Below the pieces are notes generated by a model, which worked only from the letters and a program-made list of their open reading frames with translations, was not told the origin of the DNA and ran no database searches. From NCBI GenBank assembly GCA_021018815.1, contig JAITYX010000118.1, positions 434,001 through 498,000 of the forward strand: a stretch of 64,000 bases of DNA, given 5' to 3'. The DNA is from Talinum fruticosum. Lineage: Eukaryota > Streptophyta > Magnoliopsida > Caryophyllales > Talinaceae. The position numbers and the translations under genes were made by a program. This document shows positions 33,608 to 44,865 of this stretch, one piece after another. The stretch's first letter is position 1; each line of letters starts with the position of its first letter.

Positions 33608-34809
33608 AAATATTTATTATATCTTGTATTTTTAGTACAAATGTGATCTAAAAAGATATATATTTTTATGCTTTGGTGTGGATCTAGTATATAACTAGTG
33701 ATGTTGCTTGACACCATTCATTTTTAGAAAAAAAAAAAAACTACATATGAAAAATTTTGTAAAAATTATATATATAGTTTGACACTACTAAAAATTAGAG
33801 AAGTGTTAGATAGTATTGTGGTTAAAGGAAGAGTTTAGGCAAGGCTTATCGTGTTTGACGCCCAATGCAAGCTTTTGTTTTTTCCATTCTAGGTTTTTTT
33901 TTTTTTTTTACTCTAAGAATAGGAATTTTCCCAAATAACTTCCTACTTCTCACAATATTTTTGTCCGCTCTTAACTCGAATTCGCAAAACCATAGCACTG
34001 ACCACCCACGCCCGCTGCTCCTCTCTCTGTGTCAAGTCATATTCGACGGGTGACCGTGACGGTGACTTTCTTGCGTTGCTGCTGCTTGGCCAAAACCCTG
34101 GTCGTCCTTGACTTTTTCGCCCGGCTACTTACTCGACTTTGCTCGATTCCCAACAATGCGTTGCTGCTGCTCGCCTCACCGTACGCTTTCCTTGATGTCG
34201 ATGACCCAAGCTCTCAACCGACCAACGGCCAGCCGCGGTGCAACGACTTCTCCTCAACTCTCGTGCAGGTGCAGCAACCTCTCGGTCGTGAAATCCCTTG
34301 CTCCACTCGGTATTTCTCATTAAATTCGATATTGAGATTCATTTTCTTAGTTGGGTTCTTTCCTAGCATATTTTTGTTAATGAAATTTAGGTTTGTGAAT
34401 TAAGTGTTGTTTTAGACTTTTATAGATTGAAATTATGAATTGTTTTGTTTGATTGTTTGATATTGTTGTTGGATGGAGCCATAAGTTACTCTGTAATGAA
34501 ATGTAAAATTCTTCGCTCATGATTTGATTAATTTTTGAGTTTATGAAGTTATGAATGCAATTTTGATTCGAATTGAGTAATTTTGAGCTTGTAAAGTCAT
34601 GAAATGTAAGACTTTTATAGAATGCAATTGGGATTGCAATTTTCATTTTGATTTGTGAACTTGTTAAATATAAGATTATTCAATCTTAATTAATTTTAAT
34701 TTTTGTAGTTGCAAATGCATAGATTTTTCGATAAGATAGCTAGGGAATCATCTTTTTGTTGAGCTTAAGATCTCAAAATTCACCTTTAAATCCAGAGAAT
34801 TAAAAAGAC
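33608..34809. other. Unassigned; possible 5' part of the hAT element
   Basis: AT-rich to 33850, then a GC-richer stretch (33960-34320) with a 124-codon plus-strand frame (34029-34403) of no recognisable family. It may be leader DNA of the hAT element that follows. No TIR was found. Confidence 0.3.
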
Positions 34810-37082
34810 AAGTACTCAACTAGCACCTTCGAGCCAAATATTCCCTCTTCTTGAAGGAGAAGTGGTAGTAACCAAAGTGATCATCCATCGGATCCTGCAG
34901 ACAGAAAACTTATTTCACATTATCATTTAAATGATTGTGATGAGGTAAGAAGAGCATATCTTCAAAAAAGGCCCCTATCAACCCCACGGTCATGCATTTC
35001 CTCAAACTGAAATGTCCGGAATTATGCGTTGGTTTAATGAATCATGGTTTAAAGACTATGCTAATTGGTTAGAATATAGCATAAAGCAAGACACTCGCAT
35101 TATGTTTGTGTTCTTATTTGTTTAAAAATGAAGATCCGAGTCATGATAGAGGGATTCTTTTACAAGTAAAGGGTATAAGGGTTGGCCTAGGAAGAGTCGA
35201 TTTGATGTGCATATTGGTGGGGCAAATAGTCTACATAATCAATGTGTTAAAATAAGCGATGATCTTGTGACACGAAGCAATCTATACAAACCGCCTTGAA
35301 CAAACAATCTGATCAAACTAAAGTTGAGTACCAAACTCGCTTGAATGCTTCAATTGATGTAACAAGATTGTTATTACGTCAAGCATTACCTTTTCGATGT
35401 CATAATGAAAGTGAATCTTCAAGCAAGCCATAATGTTTTCTCGACTATCTATGAGTTTCTTATGGAACAAAATGAAAAATGAGAAAAAGTTGTTTTGAAA
35501 AATGCTTGTGGTAATAACACCTTGACTTCCCCTGCCATTCAAAAAGAAATTGCAATTCTTATGCCAAAGAAACTTTGGATAATATTCTTGAAGAAATTGA
35601 GGATGGATACTTTTCGATATTAGTTGATGAATCTCGTGACATAGGTTGTAAACAACAAATGACTCTTGTTTTGCGGTATGTTGGCAAGAAGGGGTTTGTC
35701 ATAAAGTGTTTGGTTGGTATTAAGCATGTTAAAAGTACTAGTGTCTTGTCATTAAGGGAAAAAATTTATTCTTTGCTTTCTAAGTTATTATTGAGCGCTT
35801 CTAGAATCCAAAGTCAAGGGTATGATTGGGCTAGTAATATTCATGGTCATATTGATGGTCTTAGAAGCTTGATTATACAAGATTGTTCATCGACATGCAT
35901 TGCTTTTCTCATCAACTTCGATTAAATCTTGTTGTTGTTGCAAATAGTCATGATGATATTGGATGGCTTTGTGAATTTTGTGGGTATTGTGTTAAACTAT
36001 GATTGGAGATTCTCATAAGTGTAGATATGTCTATAGAGAAAAACAATTAGAATAACTTGACAAAGCATTGTGTACAGGTGAGCTTCAAACTGGCCGGGAT
36101 TAAATCAAGAACTTGGACTAGCTAGATCAAACTTGTTGGGGTTCTCATTTCAAATCTTTTTCTAATATTATAATCATGTTTGGTCCAATTATTTTTGTGC
36201 TTGATGCTATTGGAGATCATTCGGATCAAGGGCTACAAAGAGTCAAGTTCAAAGGTGTTGTGGATGGAATACAAACATTTGAGTTTGTATTTTTGATACA
36301 TTCGATGAAATTAGTGTTGGGCATTACAAATACATTAAGTCAAGCTTTTCAAAGAAGAGATAAATGCATTGTAAATGCTATAACGTTACTTGGAACAACT
36401 ACGAGACATTTGATAGAAAGTGTGCATTTATTTTGTGAAAGCATTTATTTTGTGAAAACATGATAAGAAATGAAGGATGAGACAATTTGATAGAAAGTGT
36501 GCATTTATTTTGTGAAAGCATGATATTAACATTCCTATCATGGGTGACTGCTATATCATTCGGGGATAATGAGAAAAATATAGAGTTTCCATATTAACAA
36601 ATGAGCATTATTATCGTGTTGATGTATTCTATGTCATTATTGATACGCGAGTTGTAGGAATTTAATAGTCGCTTTCCTGAGACAAGCACAAATTTGTTTC
36701 ATGGTGTAGTATGTATTAACCCTGTTGACTCTTTTTCCAGCTTTGACAAACAAAAAATACTTAGAATGGCTCAATTGTATCCGAGATGATTTTGATGAGT
36801 CGACAATTGATGCACTTAGTTGTGAACTTGATGTTTTTATCATGCATATACAAAATGATGTGAGATTCTCTGAATTGAAGAATATTGGTGAGTTCTCAAG
36901 GAAATTGGATCGAGACTAAGAAGCATTTGAACTTTCCTCACCTATATTTACCGGTGAAGTTAGCCTTGATTTTACCGGTTTCCACTACAACAGTTGAAAG
37001 AGTGTTCTCTGCGATGAAATATATTAAGACCACTTTGTGCAAAAGAATATTAAATGAGTTTTTAAATGACGGTGTGAATTAA
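34810..37082 (+). pseudogene. hAT transposase pseudogene (zinc-finger MYM-type 1-like)
   Basis: TTF-type zinc-finger region: GPYQPHGHAFPQTEMSG and WFKDYANWLEYSIKQD (34960-35100), then VHIGGANSLHNQCV. The DUF4371/RNase-H-like part has GYFSILVDESRDIGCKQQMT (35605-35665) and GYDWASNIHGHIDGL. The hAT C-terminal dimerisation region reads LALILPVSTTTVERVFSAMK (36961-37020). Many stops and frame changes, and gaps around 35930-36170 and 36480-36720, show that it is dead. A transposase of this family cuts and pastes its own DNA. Confidence 0.85.
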
Positions 37083-37371
37083 TTTTGAGGATGATCTTTT
37101 CAAAAGTGTAAACAATGAAAAAATCATGCTTCGTTTCGAATATGAAACTTCGCTGAGGACAATTATAATGTATTAGTGTTTAATTTCATTTGCCATACTT
37201 TGAATCTTAAAAAATCAGTTTTAGAAATAATGTTAAACTCATATATATATTTCCGCGACCTTGACAAGCACTTTATTTGAATCTTGGATCCGACCATTGT
37301 TTGTATGCTTATATTTGAAGTAAATGGCACAAAATTTTGAACATGTTATGTAAAAAATATAAGGATGAATG

Positions 37372-39673
37372 TGTAACACCTCGAATCTTAATCATATTTT
37401 ATTACTCTAAAATTGTATTTGATCGTCTTAATATTGTTTAAGACTAGTGAGCCGCGTAAAACTCGAAGTTGAAATAAAAGATAAATTTGATGATCGCGAT
37501 TAATAATTGATAATTCGTACAAATTTACATTTGTACGAAGAAATGTATGTACCCTCGAATAGTGTACAATTGTGTATCGAACACGGTTTATTTATAAATA
37601 AATAATAAGTAAATAAAAAAATTAGAAAATATATATAAACAAATGAAATTTTGCCAAATGTATGGTTATACATTTAACCATGTGGTGAAGGAAATAGTAA
37701 AAAGATAAGGGATATTAAAAATTGATAAGACAGAGCAAGGTAAGAGGGGATTAATGAAAATTAAGGGGGTTGGTCGCAAGGCTAAATTGGCCCAAATAAA
37801 TCAGTTGAAGGTGGGGGAGGAAAACGACATTTGCTAATCACTGAGCACACACACAACCTCCATTCCCCTCATCTCTTCTTCTTCACCCCCATTGTCATCT
37901 GTTGCCACCGCCGACAACCCTTGCCGGCCCCTATAGCCACCAGCCACCCGGACGCCGAGTGTTGCTGCCGCTGCTGCCATTAGCACCTTTTTCTCCCTCC
38001 TTTTCTCTCTGTTTTATGTCAAGCAAGGTATGACAACCCTGTTGTTGCTGGTGCCGCCCCTCTTATTGCCGTCCGCCATTCGACGTCGCCCGCCAATGCC
38101 CACCTCGACACCCTAATCTCCACCATTGAACCTCTATCATCCATTTCTATCTCTAACCCCTTTTGAGGTATATCTCTAATCCTCAATTTTTAAGTAATCT
38201 ATTATAAATTCATGTTGTAATTGAATAGTTAGACAAGTAAATGTGAGTTTTGAATTGATTTGTAGTGGAAATGGAAGAACCTTGGGAGCAATTGAAATTG
38301 GATTTAGGGTTTATTGTGCGTTGATATAGAATTGGAAATTAATATGGGTATGCTCATATTGTGAATATACTTCTTTGATTTCTATTGAGCATAGTAGATT
38401 ACCTTGTTGTATGAAGGTTGATTAAGTTATGCTAGGAAGGTGAATTAATCTAAATAGGGTTATATTAATCCTTTGAAAAAATGGATGAAATACATGTGAA
38501 ATTTTAATTGAATTTGGAAGTGGTTTTGTGGAGTTCAATTTGTAATTAAAAAGAGGATAATTGGGTTAATGGCTAGGAGATGAGGAGACAAAAAAATAAT
38601 TAAAAATGTAACAGTTTTGGCGAGAATTGATTTAAGGAGGTAAGTGGAGCATTAAACCGGTTAATGGGCTAGACAATTAAATTGGTCAAAATGTAAACTA
38701 AATAGATACAAGAAAGGCTAATAAGTTTATTAATGCAAAGATTAAATTTCTGTTTGAAAACATAAAATCAACATGACACTACTCAGGGAAACAAAGAAAA
38801 TTAATATTAAAAGGAAACGATTAGTCGAGATACGTTATTGCTTGTACCTTTCGAAATGTTTAACTTTATTAAGGAGTTTAAAGTTTTTATCATTGAAATA
38901 ATTAGGACCCACTCTACAGCTTATAGTAAATTGATTACACTTCAATCACAGTCATAGTAAAGTTCACAGAGGCCCTCCTTGATCGATTAGAATAAATAAA
39001 TTACTTATACATATATGATGATCTCACAAAAATGGGTACTAAACTATTCCAATAATTAATGTATTTTGAATTTACTATATTTTTACATATAATAACTTTT
39101 GAGACTCGATTTCAAACGTCCGTGCACGCTCATTGACTCTTATAATATATATTTTTACGGAATAAGAGTAACGTGCTTGGGCATATGACTCATTCTTATT
39201 TTTATGTTTTCTTAACTGTTTTTAGGGAAAGAAAAACACGTTAATGTTGGGCAGAAATGAGAAGAGCAAAGGAATTTTACAATGTTGATTCGGAACACCG
39301 ATCGTGCTTTGGCCCTACTCTTAGGTATATTATAATTAGCTTTTGATGGTTTTCTTTGGTTTAAAAGCTCCTGCGGATAATTCGCTTATGGAGTTTAATT
39401 TTCGTTGATGGGTATGATAAACTGTATTTTTAAGAGAACGAACTCATGTTTGGTGGTTTAAGTTATGTAAATATTGGGGTATGATATTAGGGGATTTTAA
39501 ATGCTGGTGTAAATTAAAAAGATTATCGTGTTATCCTATTGTAATGTTTAGCCTATAATCTCGAGGAAGGACGACGAGTAACACATTACTATGATGTGAT
39601 TTTCTCGCTACCATATTATAGTATGTTTATTCAATGAGTGTGTTTTATATAGTGATTATATTGGGGCATTATA
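37372..39673 (+). repeat. 5' LTR of Tekay-like element
   Basis: 2.3 kb. Positions 39064-39673 match 41170-41779, for example CGATTTCAAACGTCCGTG and GAACGAACTCATGTTTGGTG. A C-rich tract with CCGCCG/GCTGCC triplets lies at 37880-38110. Confidence 0.8.
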
Positions 39674-40171
39674 GTAGTGGTATTAGAGCTAAGTCGTGAT
39701 TTTGGGATACAAGTATAGAAAGATAATGGAATTGCTTGGGAGCGAAAAGGTTCGCATGGGTATGATGGATTTTAACAATATTATTTGGGATCCCCAATGA
39801 ACTATTAATAAGAGAATTGGGATAGTGTGGTACCTATTATACATAAGCTTATGTTGGTGATTATTTGGGATTAGTGAGGTTATAAATATATGATGTGTAC
39901 AAGATTTTGATAATGAGGAAATGGGAGAAACATAGAGTACATGATTAGAGAGCAACAACCGCATGGAACCCATGAAAGTTTAAGGAGGAGAACAAAGGTA
40001 GGAGTTGAAAAAAAAATTGAAGTCAAGCGTAACGGAGCCTTAACAAATGTTTATGTATTTGAATATGTGTTAATTACGTCAAACATAACAAGCTTACATA
40101 GTTCAAACAAGATGAAGTCTTCATATCGTAAATTAGACATACACAAGTTTGTGGTACTTGCGTAACTAGCA

Positions 40172-40246
<75 letters not shown>

Positions 40247-40263
40247 CAATAACTATAACTAGA

Positions 40264-40328
<65 letters not shown>
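40172..40328. repeat. Long (TAA)n microsatellite
   Basis: Two near-uninterrupted TAA runs (about 40172-40241 and 40265-40328) separated by a short impure spacer. The long poly-Tyr and poly-Ile frames across it are artefacts. Confidence 0.95.
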
Positions 40329-40329
<1 letters not shown>

Positions 40330-40383
40330 ATAAAGGAAAAAAAGGGTGGAGAGTTAATAACTTTGTCATCTAATGAACAACAT

Positions 40384-41168
40384 GTCGAATCGAAAGGAGA
40401 ATGTCGTAGGATACAACGCACAAGAAAACAATTAGGAGCCTATGCCAGCCCAATCGATTAACCAAAAGTCTCCAACAATAGCCCCAAGAGCAAGTTAAGA
40501 ATCTAATAATGTTCTTTAAATTTTGAAAATGTTGAGGACTCGGGGGTGTACTCAATGATTTAGATTCGAAGCTTTTGGGAAGAATTATAGCTGAAGTGAC
40601 AAGAAGGATCGGGGCATCTAATTCTAAAAAATGAGGGAAAGAAAGAAAACTTTTTGATCGAGTCGCAAAGAAAAACCCCAAAACATATGATGGAAAGATG
40701 GACCCGGTTATCCTGGAAGAATGGATAGGATAAATGGAAAAGATATTTGATGTGGTGGAAGTTCCCGACAACAAACGCATAAACATTGGGGCGTTTTATC
40801 TAACTGGACAAGCCGACATTTGGCGGGGAACGATAAAGTCCACTCTTCAATATCCTAAAGGAACTTGGGACAAATTCTTAGAGAAATTGAGAGCTAAGTT
40901 CTATCCGCTATCTTTACAAAGGCAAAAACAAAAAAGTTTTTGGAATTAAGACAAGGTAATTTGTCAGTAATGGAATATGCTAGTAAGATTGCAGAACTTT
41001 CAAGATTCGCCCCGAGTACGTGGCCACTGACCATATGAAAATGATAAGATTTGAAGAAGGGTTAGCCCCATATATTAGGGATGACAACCAGTGCAAACAA
41101 GCCAAGAATTATATGAACGTGCGGGCGAGATAGAACAAGTGAAGAATGAATTGAGGAAAACCGATGTA
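40384..41168 (+). pseudogene. gag pseudogene of Tekay-like element
   Basis: Starts MSNRKENVVGYNAQE. Recognisable gag segments follow: MEKIFDVVEVPDNKRINIGA and FYLTGQADIWRG (40734-40830), KGTWDKFLEKLRAKFYPLS, then after a frameshift FLELRQGNLSVMEYASKIAE and LSRFAP, and finally ERAGEIEQVKNELRKTDV. Multiple frameshifts and stops. Confidence 0.85.
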
Positions 41169-41169
41169 T

Positions 41170-41779
41170 AGTGAACTTACTACGGTTTTACATATAAATA
41201 GCTTTTGAGATCGATTTCAAACGTCCGTGCGCGCTCAGTGACTCTTAATATATATATTTTTATAGTACAATGGTAATGTGTTGGGCCTATGGCTCATTCT
41301 TGTTTTTATGTTTTCTTAAATATTTTTAAGGAAAGAAAAATATGTTAATGTTGGGCAAGAAGTAAGAAGAGCAAAGGAATCCAAAAATGTTAACTAAGAA
41401 CACCGATCATGCTTTAGCCCTACTCTTGGGTATATTATAATTAGCTTTTGATAGTTTGTTTTGGTTAAAAAGCTCCTGCAGATTTAATTCGCTTGTGGAG
41501 TTTAATTTCCATTGACGAGTCCGATAAACTGTATTTTTGGAAGAACGAACTCATGTTTGGTGGTTTCGAGTTATGTAACTATTGGGTATGATATTAGAGG
41601 ATTTTAAATGTCTGGTGTAAATTAAAAAGATTATCGTGTAATCTTATTGTATTGTTTAGCCTTGTCTCTCAAGGAGGGACGTCGATAACGTCCTACTATG
41701 ATGTAATTTTCCGCTACCTTATTATAGTATGTTCATTCAATGAGTGTGTTTTATATAGGGATTATATTGGGGTGTTACA
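41170..41779 (+). repeat. Truncated 3' LTR of Tekay-like element
   Basis: Corresponds to the last 610 bp of the 5' LTR. Its left edge is an abrupt join to gag sequence at about 41168. Confidence 0.8.
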
Positions 41780-41784
41780 GAATT

Positions 41785-42142
41785 TATTTAGTATAATAGG
41801 TAGAAATAATACAAGCATGAAGTATATAGAAAGTTGAAGTTAAGTATGTACAATTTTGAACATAGTATGCAAAAATTTAAGAAAATTTCTATACAAGTAC
41901 ATATATTATATACATGATCATAAAAAGAGGTATGGATTTTGTATGTGTAAGTTGAAAGTCAAGTATGCTTGAAGAAATTGTATGGAGGAAAGTGTTGGAC
42001 TTTGACACCCCCTCTCGGCATTCCCTCGGCCCATTAGACCTTTTGGGCTTCCCCGAGATAGGGGCTCCATAAGTGGGTCCACTTACCTGTTAATCATATT
42101 TTATACGTATTTTTAGTCGTTATTGAGTTTATAATATATAGT
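41785..42142. other. Possible old LTR start interrupted by the Athila-like element
   Basis: TGTTGGACTTTGACACC begins at 41993, after a purine tract (ATGGAGGAAAG). This could be an LTR start whose remainder lies right of the Athila-like element at 52179 onward. No partner LTR was found, so this stays a suggestion. Confidence 0.3.
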
Positions 42143-42147
42143 TTATT

Positions 42148-43504
42148 TGATAAACCGCAATTTTATGGGTTTTTACATTCTTTTATTAGCTAATTTTAAC
42201 CCTTCAAAGGCCTTCTCTCCTAAACTCTTATTTGATTTCGCTTACTTTCTTCATTGGTGATTAAAGTGTGCAAATTTATATCTTTTTAGGTTATCCCGCC
42301 TTTTATGATGAAGAATACATCTTTCGAGGTACTAAGGAAGAGAGCGGGAGGCCATAGAAGGTCGGACAGCGAAGAAGAAACCAAGCCAAGTTAACATAGG
42401 CGGTAGCACTAGTTGTGCTTGAAGAAAAGAAGAAAAAAGACCTAGCACAGGCTATGCTAGCCCGGGCACGAGCAATGCTAGCCTGGGCACAGTGCAATGC
42501 TCGAAGCTCAGGAGGTCGGCAAGGATGTGCTGAGGTCGGCACAAACAGTGCTAGGAATTCAGAATCTATTTAGAGACGCCATGAGGTTGATCGGTTGATA
42601 GCACTGGTTGTGCCAATTCAGCACTTGCCCGTGCCAATTAGCAGCTTTCAATTTTTCGGCCTTTTTATACCGAAACATGATTAATTCTTTATATCTACTT
42701 TCCATTCCACAATCTTAGGCTAGGTTTTCCCTCTACTTTTGAGCACTCATTTGAATTGTTAAGAGATCAAAGCTTGGAGTTGATTTTCAATTAATCGCAT
42801 TCTAATTCAAGTTTAGGTATCATTATTCTTCCTCTTTTCTTCTTTTCTTCTTTTATCTTTTGTTCTTGCTTTTGGTATTCATTCCTCAATTTGTTGTTAT
42901 TGTTATGAATATGCGTGGCTAAATTCCCAACTTGGGTTGGGGATTTTCCATTAATATGCTAGTTTAATTGCAATTTGTGCTTCGTTACTACTTCACAATT
43001 GATTGATGATTTTCATCTTGTTGATATTTATTGAATTGGTGTGAGGTTCGAGAGAATCCCACCTTTATTGTTATTGGAAATTAAGTAAACTTCGAGAGAA
43101 GAGGCTTAATTCTACTTCAACTTATTGGATTATTACAACTTAGATATGAGAATAATTTAGGTTATTATTAAGGGAAGATTCGATAATCTTGTAATTCATT
43201 GGCTTTGATTGTGTGAAAACAACAATTAATTTAATTGAGTTAGCTTAATGATCTTCTCGCTTCGATTCCCTAATTCATCGCAGTTGTGAAAAGTGTAGAA
43301 GCATGTAATTGAGATTTTTGGCATGTTAGCTTGGTAAATCCTAGCCTAAGGTTTTCTTTATCTAATTTCATTGTGTACTTCAAGTGCTTATGATACCGAA
43401 CAATTTGAACCGATCTTACGCTTAGTTTAAAAGGACATGAACTAAGACTTGTGCAAGACCTAACTCCCCGAGATCGACAATCATACTCCATGTGGTACAC
43501 AACA
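42148..43504 (+). repeat. 5' LTR of Athila-like element
   Basis: 1,357 bp, closely similar to 50826-52173, for example GATCAAAGCTTGGAGTTGAT and GAATATGCGTGGCTAAATTC in both. Confidence 0.92.
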
Positions 43505-43507
43505 AAA

Positions 43508-43525
43508 TGGTGTCGTTGCCAGGGA
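43508..43525 (+). promoter_or_regulatory. Primer binding site of Athila-like element
   Basis: TGGTGTCGTTGCCAGGGA, three bases after the LTR; a variant of TGGCGCCGTTGCCGGGGA used by Athila/Tat elements. Confidence 0.85.
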
Positions 43526-43659
43526 GCTAGCACCACTCCCTAGTCTAAGTAACGTGACGCTTTTGAATTGAGCCTTTTCTTTTTCTTTATTTTTCTTTTA
43601 CTTTTTTTGCTTTTATATTTGCTTGAGCCTACTTACGCTTGGTGTAGTTTCTTGTGTGC

Positions 43660-44865
43660 ATGCTTAAGAGGAATCATAGAGGTGAAGAATTAGCGCCTTT
43701 TGATCTCGAAATCTAATTAATCGTCAAGAGGCTATACGGTGCAACTTGTAGGCGAAGAAAGAAGCAAACTATGGCTGGAAATCCACCTCGTACCCTTCAA
43801 TCCTATTCAACTCCTACTACGGGTACGTGAGGCTCGAATTGTGTTGCCCGATCTGCAAGAGGTAATCAACTTCAACTTTAAGCCCGGTTTCATAAGCCTC
43901 ATCGAGCATAATCGGCTTTGAGGCTCGATTGCGGAGAACCCCATCAAGCACATCAACTTATTCCTTGAGCGATGTGGCATAATTAAGATGACATGAGTGA
44001 CTCGATGAGTGCATTCAACTCAAGTTCTTTCCTTTCTCCCTCACCGACAAGGGAAAAATTTGGCTCGACAATTGTGCTCCTAACTCTTTCCGTACTTGGG
44101 ATGAGTTGAACCTTGCCTTCCTCAATCGGTCATTTCCACTCGGGAAGACATCCAAGTTAAGGCTTAACATCATCCAATTTAAGCAACATCCCGAGGAGTC
44201 TTTGTTTAAAGCATGAAGCAATTCGGAGGGATGCAACGAGAGTGCCCTCATCATGGTATTCAATCGTGGATGCTTGTTCAAATCTTTTATGAGGGGCTTT
44301 TTGATTCAATGCGTCAATATGTAGACAACGCTTCGGGAGGTACTTTTATGAAGAAGACACCGGAGCAAGCTAATGCTCTATTTGAGGAGATGCTTTCCAA
44401 TGCCTACAACTAGGGTTGGAAGAGATGATCGAGAGAATGTAAAGCATAATGTGGATGCAAGTGGCTCTTTGGGCCAACAAGGTGGAGGCTCTCATATTGC
44501 AAATAGAGAAATTCATGACAAGCCCTCCAGTTGGGACTTCTTCTTCCTCCACCGCTCAACAGATGGGATATTTTTGTGAGGCATGTGGAGGCCCTCATCC
44601 ATGTTTAGAGTGTCATCCTAGCCTCTCCACACCCGAGCAAGCCAATGCCCTCCATAACTTCACTCCTAAGCCACCGCTACAAAATAATCAGTACTCTCAA
44701 ACCTATAACCCCGGGTGGAGAAATCATCCCAATGTCTCCTACCGAAACCAAAACCCTAATCCCCACCAAAACCCATCTCAACCACCCAGCTTCCATCCAC
44801 CACCACAAAACCGGCCTCTTGTTCCATACAATCCTCATCCAACATGTGGTAGATGTGAAGAAGTC
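43660..44865 (+). pseudogene. Athila-like gag pseudogene
   Basis: ATG at 43660 (MLKRNHRGEELAPFDLE). After breaks come NFNFKPGFISLIEHN, INLFLERCGIIKM, TWDELNLAFLNRSFPLGKTS and FKQHPEESL, the Athila capsid pattern. The zinc knuckle CEACGGPHPCLEC (CX2CX3HX4C) is at 44574-44612, followed by a Gln/Asn/Pro-rich stretch. Frameshifts near 44215 and 44400 and several stops disrupt it. Confidence 0.85.

Larger units (their letters stand above)
37372..41779 (+). mobile_element. Internally deleted Ty3/gypsy element (Tekay/Del-like)
   Basis: The 5' LTR (37372-39673) starts TGTAACACC and ends ...TTGGGGCATTATA, followed by an initiator-Met-type primer site (GTGGTATTAGAGCT). The interior holds a broken gag and a long (TAA)n. 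The sequence then joins directly to the last 0.6 kb of the LTR (41170-41779, ending GGGGTGTTACA), so all of pol and most of the 3' LTR are deleted. Flanks GAATG (37367-37371) and GAATT (41780-41784) form a 4-of-5 target duplication. Confidence 0.8.

Noticed and set aside
34029..34403. 124-codon plus-strand frame before the hAT pseudogene
   Set aside because: No recognisable family, no splice partner seen, and it is flanked by transposon DNA; left as unassigned.
40074..40421. 115-codon minus-strand frame with poly-Tyr and poly-Ile
   Set aside because: It is a direct translation of the (TAA)n microsatellite.
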